Origin: an uncultured Mycoplasmatota bacterium | Lineage (GTDB): Bacteria > Bacillota_I > Bacilli_A > Mycoplasmatales > Mycoplasmoidaceae | Reading direction: 5' to 3' | Length of the DNA stretch: 12,604 nt | Assembly: GCA_949500635.1 (NCBI GenBank) | Contig: CATAWQ010000023.1 | Span: 1-12,604 of the forward strand | Shown here: one piece after another, positions 8,161-12,604 of the stretch | Layout of the letters: every line of letters starts with the position of its first letter | Numbering within the stretch: the first letter of the stretch is position 1 | Position numbers and translations under genes: made by a program | Notes under the pieces: model-generated | Told to the model about the DNA's origin: nothing | Databases searched by the model: none | The model's input: the letters and a program-made list of their open reading frames with translations, nothing else

Positions 8161-8953
8161 TTTGTTTTTGAACTCTTATGTATTCCGGACAAGATGTGAT
8201 AATCTTGTAAAGACTTTCGGCTTTCATTGAAGCTCCACCAATTAGTCCACCATCAACATTATTTAATGCTAAAATGTCTGAAGCATTTTCAGGTTTAAGA
8301 CTTCCACCATATAAAATTCTTACAGAGTTTCCAGCTTTACCAAAAATACCTATAATAATTTTTCTAATTTTATCACATGTAGTTTTAATTTCGTTGATTG
8401 TTGGAGTTTTACCTGTACCAATTGCTCAAATAGGCTCATATGCAATAATTACTTGATCTGCTGATTCTGATGGGATATTAGCACAATCTGCAGTTAATTG
8501 TTTTTGAAGAACAGCTATTGTTTTTTTCTTTTTATATTCTAACAATGATTCACCAATACAAATAATTGGAACCATTTTGTTATTAAGTAATTTTAATGCT
8601 TTTGCATTAATCATACTATCAGATTCATGCAAGTATTGTCTTACTTCTGAGTGTCCTAAAATTACATAATTAATATCAAATTCTTTTAATTGAGAATAAG
8701 AAATTTGTGAAGTATATGCACCTTTTTCAATTCCTGCTGCATTTTGTGCACCAACAATAATATTCTTTTTCAACATACTACGCGCAGGTAATATTGATAA
8801 AAATGTTGGAGCAACACCATATTCAATATTTGTTTTTTTTAAAATTTTGTCTTTTTTAATTAATTTGTTAAATGTTTTACTGAATTCGCTTACTTCATTG
8901 TAAGTCATATTCATTTTTCAATTTCCAAAGATAAATTTGCAATTTTTTTTCAT
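8150..8953 (-). CDS. tpiA: Triosephosphate isomerase
   Basis: This encodes a 267-residue TIM-barrel enzyme that interconverts dihydroxyacetone phosphate and glyceraldehyde 3-phosphate. The N-terminal GNWKMN holds Asn11 and Lys13. His101 lies in GHSEVRQ, and the catalytic Glu173 in AYEPIWAIGTGK. The phosphate-binding motifs LYGGSLKPEN and GGASMKAES follow. TGA codons at 8920-8918 (Trp12, in the GNWKMN signature) and at 8426-8428 (Trp176) are both at family-invariant tryptophans. The true start is ATG 8953, because only it includes the active-site Lys; it has a well-placed AAAGG Shine-Dalgarno site. The protein is about 15 residues longer than typical, mainly a tail after YKIITSC. It is the first gene of the tpiA-gpmI unit. 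Confidence 0.96.
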
Positions 8954-8960
8954 TTTTACG

Positions 8961-8987
8961 ACCTTTATTATTAATAAAATAATTATA
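8961..8987 (-). promoter_or_regulatory. tpiA promoter -10 box and Shine-Dalgarno site
   Basis: On the minus strand a perfect TATAAT sits at 8987-8982 and the ribosome-binding sequence AAAGG at about 8967-8963, some 9 bases before the tpiA ATG at 8953. This fixes the start upstream of the first long TGA-free stretch. No clear -35 box was found 17 bases upstream. Confidence 0.55.
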
Positions 8988-9116
8988 TTAGTAAAAGCAA
9001 AATAAAATAATTAAAAATTATTAAAAAGTATTCTTACAAAATTATTTTTATATTATCTCTTAAAATTTTTACAAAAATAGATTACTAGAATCATAGGTAT
9101 ATATGAAGACAAAAAA

Positions 9117-9125
9117 TGGTATATT
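9117..9125 (+). promoter_or_regulatory. Possible extended -10 promoter for the small peptide gene
   Basis: TGGTATATT fits an extended -10 element (TGn followed by TATATT) without a recognisable -35 box. It would give a leader of about 80 bases before the ATG at 9212, containing a small inverted repeat TTTAC/GTAAA at 9133-9148. The remaining 258-base intergenic stretch (8954-9211) is AT-rich and holds the tpiA promoter on the other strand. I see no RNA gene in it. Confidence 0.35.
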
Positions 9126-9200
9126 TTAAGTGTTTACTTAATGGTAAATAAAAAAGAAAATGTAAAATTAAAAAATATTGTTAATCAATATAAAAAGCAG

Positions 9201-9206
9201 AAAGGA
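9201..9206 (+). promoter_or_regulatory. Strong Shine-Dalgarno site of the small peptide gene
   Basis: AAAGGA at 9201-9206, preceded by AG, gives an eight-base match (AGAAAGGA) to the anti-Shine-Dalgarno sequence, five bases before the ATG. It is the best ribosome-binding site in the window and decides the start of a gene that would otherwise be easy to miss. Confidence 0.75.
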
Positions 9207-9211
9207 ATAAT

Positions 9212-9463
9212 ATGAAAAATATTAGTGAAAATATGAAGAAAAATACTAATGGTGGCCTCGGTGTAATGGGTGCATGAGTTGCAGTTACTGCAATTACATT
9301 AATTGCTAGTACCATAGGTTCTACAATTACTAGTGTAGTTGATAGAGTTACTGCTGATTCAAGTAATAACCAAAAGTCATACTCTTCTTCAAATGCTAAA
9401 AAATCTACTTATGTAAGAATGTCTCCATTCCCAAGTAGAAGTGCTATAAGCATGTGAATGTAA
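9212..9463 (+). CDS. 83-residue peptide with Gly-Gly motif and hydrophobic segment, unknown function
   Basis: I do not recognise this protein. It is easily overlooked because TGA interrupts it at codons 22 and 82, both read here as Trp. Residues 1-13 are polar and basic (MKNISENMKKNTN). Gly14-Gly15 follows, then a small-residue-rich hydrophobic stretch at about 16-43 (with GAWVAVTAITLIAS), an Asp-Arg pair, and a Ser/Asn/Lys-rich tail. The C-terminus is SPFPSRSAISMWM. The layout resembles either a tail-exposed membrane peptide with one span, or a Gly-Gly-leader secreted peptide of bacteriocin type with a 15-residue leader. No peptidase-transporter or immunity gene is in view. A strong Shine-Dalgarno site and its own terminator argue that it is a real, well-translated single-gene unit. 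Confidence 0.75.
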
Positions 9464-9486
9464 TGAAAATATATATGAAATAATTA

Positions 9487-9516
9487 AGTATTAATTTATA
9501 TTAATGCTTTTTTATT
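9487..9516 (+). terminator. Rho-independent terminator of the small peptide gene
   Basis: AGTATTAAT (9487-9495) pairs with ATTAATGCT (9500-9508) to give a 9-bp stem with one T-G wobble and the loop TTAT. TTTTT follows at 9509-9513. It lies 23 bases after the peptide stop codon. The rpoD -10 box begins at 9517, directly after it. Confidence 0.8.
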
Positions 9517-9522
9517 TATAAT
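9517..9522 (+). promoter_or_regulatory. -10 box for rpoD
   Basis: A perfect TATAAT lies 14 bases before the rpoD ATG, implying a leader of about 8 bases with no Shine-Dalgarno site. Any -35 contact would fall inside the hairpin of the preceding terminator, so the two elements overlap functionally. Confidence 0.6.
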
Positions 9523-9536
9523 ATCAAACTATTAGT

Positions 9537-11093
9537 ATGAAAAAAACTAAGGTTAAAACTAAATTAAAAAAAATAGTTAAAAGAAAAAAAACTTCTCCAA
9601 AAAAGAAGATAAATAAAACAACAACTCCTGTTAAAAAAACTATAAAAAAATCTGCTAAAAAAGTAACAAAAAAGAAATCTAAGGTTCAAAGTCCAAAGAA
9701 AGCTGCTAAGATTAAGCAAATTAAAAATCCTGTTAAAGATAAACCATCTAAAAAGTTACATAAAAAGAAAAAGCCTTATTTTTCTACAATTCTTGAATCT
9801 AAAGGAACAGCAAATAAGATTACAGATTTTGAATATGGTATTAAAATTAAAAAACTTTTAAAAGACCATCAAAAAAAACATCGTAATAAAAATGTAATTG
9901 ATATTAAAGTGGTTAAAAACAACTTTAAAGGTTGAGATTATACTGATGAACTTCATCAAAGAATTGAAAAATCTTTAAAAGATATGGACATTAAAATCAC
10001 TGGTACATTAGCTAATGCAGATGATTATGGTGAAGATATTCCAAAGAATAAACACTTTCAAGTAAATAATTTGCAAGGTATCAAGATTTCTACAAAGGAT
10101 CGTGTTGCTGATGGTGTCAGAACATTCTTAGGAACTTTAAGCTATTCTAAGATGCTAAATGCAAAGGATGAAGTAGTAATTGCTAGAAAATTGGGTTCTA
10201 CTAATCCAAGAGAAAGAGAATATGCTGTAAATCAATTAGTTACTTCTAACTTAAGACTTGTTACAAGTATTGCTAAGAAGTTCTCTAATAGAGGATTAGA
10301 TATGGAAGATCTTATTCAAGAAGGGACTATGGGTTTAATAAAAGCTATTCAAAAATTTGATTATAAACTCGGTAATAAATTTAGTACTTATGCAACTTGA
10401 TGAATTAGGCAGGCGATTACTAGAGCTATTGCTGAGCAATCAAGAACTATAAGAATTCCTGTTCATATGTTAGAATGCATTAATCAAATTTCGCATGCTG
10501 AAAAAGAATTAACTACTGAATTAAGTAGAACACCAACTATTGAAGAGTTGACTCAGAAATTAAAATCTATGGGTCATAATTACACTATCAAAAAAATTAG
10601 TGATATTAAGAAAATTAGTGTTGATCCCGTTTCGTTAGACAAACCAATTGGTCATGATGAAGAATCACAATTTGTAGATTTCATTAAAGAAACTGATTCT
10701 GAAACTCCTGATAAATTCACTGAAAGTGATCTTGTTAAAGATCATATTAATGATTTATTAAAAAATGTATTAACCGAAAGCGAAGAAGAAATTGTTCGTT
10801 TAAGATATGGAATTCTAAGAAAAGAAATACCTGCTATTAGAACAACTGAAGGTAATAAAAAACCAATAATTTCTTATTCAGAAACTTTAATAAGTGATCC
10901 AAATTTAACAGAAGAAAAAAAATTAGAAGAAATTAATAAGAACTATAAATCACCATTGTCATTAGGTGAAACTGCCAAGATTCTTGGCAAAACAAGAGAA
11001 TCAATTAGACAAATTGAAGCTAAAGCTATCAGAAAACTAAAACATCCAAGTAAAAGCGCTAAGTTGTTAAACTTCATGGTAGATGCGGATTAA
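9537..11093 (+). CDS. rpoD: RNA polymerase primary sigma factor (sigma-70/SigA)
   Basis: This is a 518-residue housekeeping sigma factor that gives RNA polymerase promoter specificity. Region 1.2 lies at about 190-219 (DGVRTFLGTLSYSKML), region 2 at about 230-305 with NLRLV, DLIQEGTMGLIKAI and YATWWIRQAI, and region 2.4/3.0 ends in RTIRIPVHM. Region 3 follows at about 312-400. Region 4 has LTESEEEIVRLRYG, then the HTH with LGKTRESIRQIEAKA and KLKHPSKS. TGA at 9933, 10398 and 10401 are Trp; the last two are the promoter-melting WW pair. Two features are odd: the first 80 residues contain 37 Lys where an acidic region 1.1 might be expected, and about 45 extra residues (about 427-473) sit inside region 4. 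The usual upstream neighbour dnaG is absent. It overlaps trmK by 11 bases. Confidence 0.97.
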
Positions 11094-11730
11094 TGAAATA
11101 GTTAGTTTAATCAAACCAAACAGTGTTATTATTGATGTTGGTAGTGATCATGCAAAAGTAGCAATCAAATCTTTGATAAATGGGGTTGCTACTTTTGTAT
11201 ATAACATTGAAATTAACCAATCTCCATTAGATAATACGATTAAAAATTTAAGTAACTACAATTTGTTAGATAAAACTAGAAATATTTTAAATGATGGTTT
11301 AAAAGATTTAAAAATTAAACACAAAGTAGACTATTGCATTATTGCTGGTATGGGTGGAAAAAATATTGCTAACATTTTATCTAATAAACCAGATAAGCTT
11401 CAAATTAATAGCTTTATTTTAGTTCCTAACAATAATGCTTATTTATTAAGAAAATATTTAAAAACTAATGGTTATATTATTCAATATGAAAAGATAATTA
11501 GGGAATCAAGTCATTATTATGAATTGATTCAAGTAAATAAATATAATGGTTTTAAAATTAATTCAGAGCAAGATTGCTATTTTGGTAGTTATAATTTAAA
11601 ACATCAAACCAAAATTTTTAAAGAATATCAGCAAAATAAACTTAGTCATATCTTAGAAAGTAAAATTTATTTAACAAATAAACAAAAAGCTAAAGAATTA
11701 GATTTGTTACAAAAACTTTGTAAAAAATAA
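11083..11730 (+). CDS. trmK: tRNA (adenine(22)-N1)-methyltransferase, TrmK family
   Basis: This is a 215-residue class I SAM-dependent methyltransferase. TrmK (B. subtilis YqfN) methylates N1 of A22 in tRNA. The SAM site IIDVGSDHA is at 16-24. EINQSPL at about 43-49 matches the acidic loop, DGL is at 71-73, GMGG at 89-92, and LVPN at 113-116 corresponds to the catalytic N-P-type motif. The C-terminal portion after residue 165 is Lys-rich and helical, like the family's coiled-coil domain. The ATG at 11083 lies inside the last codons of rpoD in another frame, an 11-base overlap that implies coupled translation. The rpoD-trmK order is common in Firmicutes. Family assignment rests on motifs and neighbourhood. 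Confidence 0.9.
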   Translation: MRINEIVSLIKPNSVIIDVGSDHAKVAIKSLINGVATFVYNIEINQSPLDNTIKNLSNYNLLDKTRNILNDGLKDLKIKHKVDYCIIAGMGGKNIANILSNKPDKLQINSFILVPNNNAYLLRKYLKTNGYIIQYEKIIRESSHYYELIQVNKYNGFKINSEQDCYFGSYNLKHQTKIFKEYQQNKLSHILESKIYLTNKQKAKELDLLQKLCKK

Positions 11731-11756
11731 ACTCCTAATAAGGAGTTTTTTATTTA
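11729..11756. terminator. Bidirectional terminator between trmK and lon
   Basis: AAACTCCT (11729-11736) and AGGAGTTT (11741-11748) form a perfect 8-bp stem around the loop AATA. On the plus strand it runs into TTTTTT and ends trmK. On the minus strand the same stem is followed by TATTTTTT and can end lon. The stem overlaps the trmK stop codon, and the lon stop is at 11756-11754, so almost no spacer remains. Confidence 0.85.
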
Positions 11757-12604
11757 TCTTTTAAATATTAAGTCAAAAATTTCGTCGTAGTGTTCTACTA
11801 AATGGAATTTAATTTTGTCTCTTACTTCTGGTGGAACATCATCTAAATATCTTTCATCACTCTTAGGGATAAAGATTTCATTTACACCACCACGGAAAGC
11901 AGAAATAACTTTTTCTCTGATACCACCAATAATTAACACTTTTCCTCTTAAGGTAATTTCTCCAGTCATAGAGATTGTACTTGGAACGGTTTTTTTACTT
12001 AATGTAGATATGATAGCAGTCGTCAATGCAACACCAGCTGATGGACCATCTTTTGGAATACCACCACTTGGAACATGGATATGAATATCTATTTTACTAA
12101 AATCAATATTTTTAAGACCGAATGCGTCTGCGTTTGCTTTTACATAACCTAAAGCAACAGAAGCAGATTCTTTCATAGTTTCTTTTAAGTTACCTGTAAT
12201 AACAATGTTTCCTTTTCCAGGAAAACATGTCGCTTCAATTGGTAATAGATCACCACCAGCAGATGTGTAAGCCATACCGTTTACCACACCAGGAAGAGCT
12301 TTTTCATCTTTAATATTGTATTCAAATAATTCTTTCTTTAAATCTTCTTTAACAATAGCTATATTTACAATTTCTGATTTAATCTTTTTATTCTGTTGTT
12401 TTACAGCAAATTTTCTAGTAATATTTCTGATTAAACGTTCAAGCTCACGAACACCCGCTTCTCTTGTATAATGTCTTATCATATAAACGATAGCATCATC
12501 ATTAAATTTTAATTCATCTTTTGAAACAGATGAATCGGTCAATACTTTTGGTATTAAATAATGTTTAGCGATTTCTAATTTTTCTTTTTCAGTATATGAA
12601 GTTA
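11754..12604 (-). CDS. lon: ATP-dependent Lon protease, C-terminal part (5' end outside window)
   Basis: The last 282 or so residues of Lon, the cytoplasmic AAA+ protease that degrades misfolded and regulatory proteins. The start lies beyond the right edge. The fragment opens in the small AAA+ subdomain (YTEKEKLEIAKHYLIPKVL, then AVIYMIRHYTREAGVRELER equivalents, here written DAIVYMIRHYTREAGVREL). The linker leads to the S16 peptidase domain with PGKGNIVITGNLKETMKESA. The catalytic Ser is in PKDGPSAGVA (codon 12041-12039) and the catalytic Lys in GGIREKVISA (codon 11912-11910), giving an intact dyad. The C-terminus FDLIFKR is short, as usual. The TTG at 12542 is an internal Leu codon, not a start. 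It converges on trmK with a shared terminator. Function is secure; total length is unknown. Confidence 0.96.
   Translation of the reverse strand, partial: TSYTEKEKLEIAKHYLIPKVLTDSSVSKDELKFNDDAIVYMIRHYTREAGVRELERLIRNITRKFAVKQQNKKIKSEIVNIAIVKEDLKKELFEYNIKDEKALPGVVNGMAYTSAGGDLLPIEATCFPGKGNIVITGNLKETMKESASVALGYVKANADAFGLKNIDFSKIDIHIHVPSGGIPKDGPSAGVALTTAIISTLSKKTVPSTISMTGEITLRGKVLIIGGIREKVISAFRGGVNEIFIPKSDERYLDDVPPEVRDKIKFHLVEHYDEIFDLIFKR

Noticed and set aside
8426..8914. tpiA starting at the ATG at 8914
   Set aside because: That start would remove the active-site Asn-Trp-Lys segment. The upstream ATG at 8953, in frame through a UGA-Trp codon, restores it and has a Shine-Dalgarno site.
8954..9211. 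Possible small RNA or riboswitch in the longest intergenic stretch
   Set aside because: The sequence is plain AT-rich DNA with only a five-base inverted repeat; nothing beyond the promoters on either side is supported.
9141..9248. Short open frame of about 35 codons, rich in Lys, upstream of and overlapping the small peptide gene in another frame
   Set aside because: It lacks a ribosome-binding site, its ATG sits in the loop of a small inverted repeat, and it runs through the strong Shine-Dalgarno site of the peptide gene. It is most likely leader sequence.
465..11093. Apparent premature TGA stops splitting lepA, the hydrolase, abi, Nudix, pepA, gpmI, tpiA and rpoD into fragments, suggesting many pseudogenes
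   Set aside because: In every case the reading frame continues in the same phase into the expected remainder of the family, and several TGA codons fall at invariant tryptophans (tpiA GNWKMN, rpoD YATWWIRQ). The genes are intact under genetic code 4.
11815..12084. Plus-strand open frame opposite lon
   Set aside because: It is antisense to the conserved Lon peptidase domain and has no supporting motif or promoter.

Overview
The window reads as a piece of a mycoplasma (Mollicutes) chromosome. It is very AT-rich and tightly packed, and at least ten TGA codons interrupt otherwise intact, conserved genes where tryptophan is expected. One example is the double TGA in the sigma-factor motif YATWWIRQ. 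UGA is therefore read as Trp, and every gene model here uses genetic code 4. Several genes have a TATAAT box only 7-15 bases before the ATG and no Shine-Dalgarno site, which also suits a mycoplasma. The adjacency of gpmI with tpiA and of rpoD with trmK recalls, from memory, the pneumoniae-group mycoplasmas; this lineage call is tentative.

Layout. (1) Positions 1-128 hold the 3' end of rplL, closed by a strong hairpin terminator. (2) On the minus strand, 2991-210 carries an alpha/beta hydrolase, lepA (elongation factor 4, overlapping it by 20 bases), and a 62-residue membrane protein of unknown function. That last gene has a 17-base A tract just upstream of its -10 box, like a phase-variable mycoplasma promoter. 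(3) On the plus strand from 3015, an Abi_2/HEPN-type abortive-infection protein and a Nudix hydrolase form a two-gene unit, followed by a terminator. This unit and the hydrolase diverge from a 23-base spacer whose palindrome ATTATAAT gives a perfect -10 box on both strands. (4) pepA (M17 aminopeptidase) and a FabG-like SDR oxidoreductase form a second plus-strand unit, ending base-to-base against gpmI. (5) tpiA and gpmI, two glycolytic enzymes, form a minus-strand pair with an 11-base overlap. (6) An 83-residue peptide gene at 9212-9463, with a strong Shine-Dalgarno site, a Gly-Gly motif and one hydrophobic segment, has its own terminator. (7) rpoD and trmK are on the plus strand with an 11-base overlap; the sigma factor has an unusual lysine-rich N-terminus and an insertion in region 4. 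(8) The 3' part of lon runs off the right edge on the minus strand and shares a bidirectional terminator with trmK.

Most genes are housekeeping: translation (rplL, lepA), glycolysis (tpiA, gpmI), peptide and protein turnover (pepA, lon), transcription (rpoD) and tRNA modification (trmK). The parts most worth following up are the Abi_2-Nudix pair with its symmetric promoter, the A17-tract membrane protein, the Gly-Gly peptide, and the two unusual segments of RpoD. No insertion sequence, CRISPR array, tRNA or rRNA was seen, and no gene-free stretch exceeds 300 bases; the longest is 258 bases, at 8954-9211.
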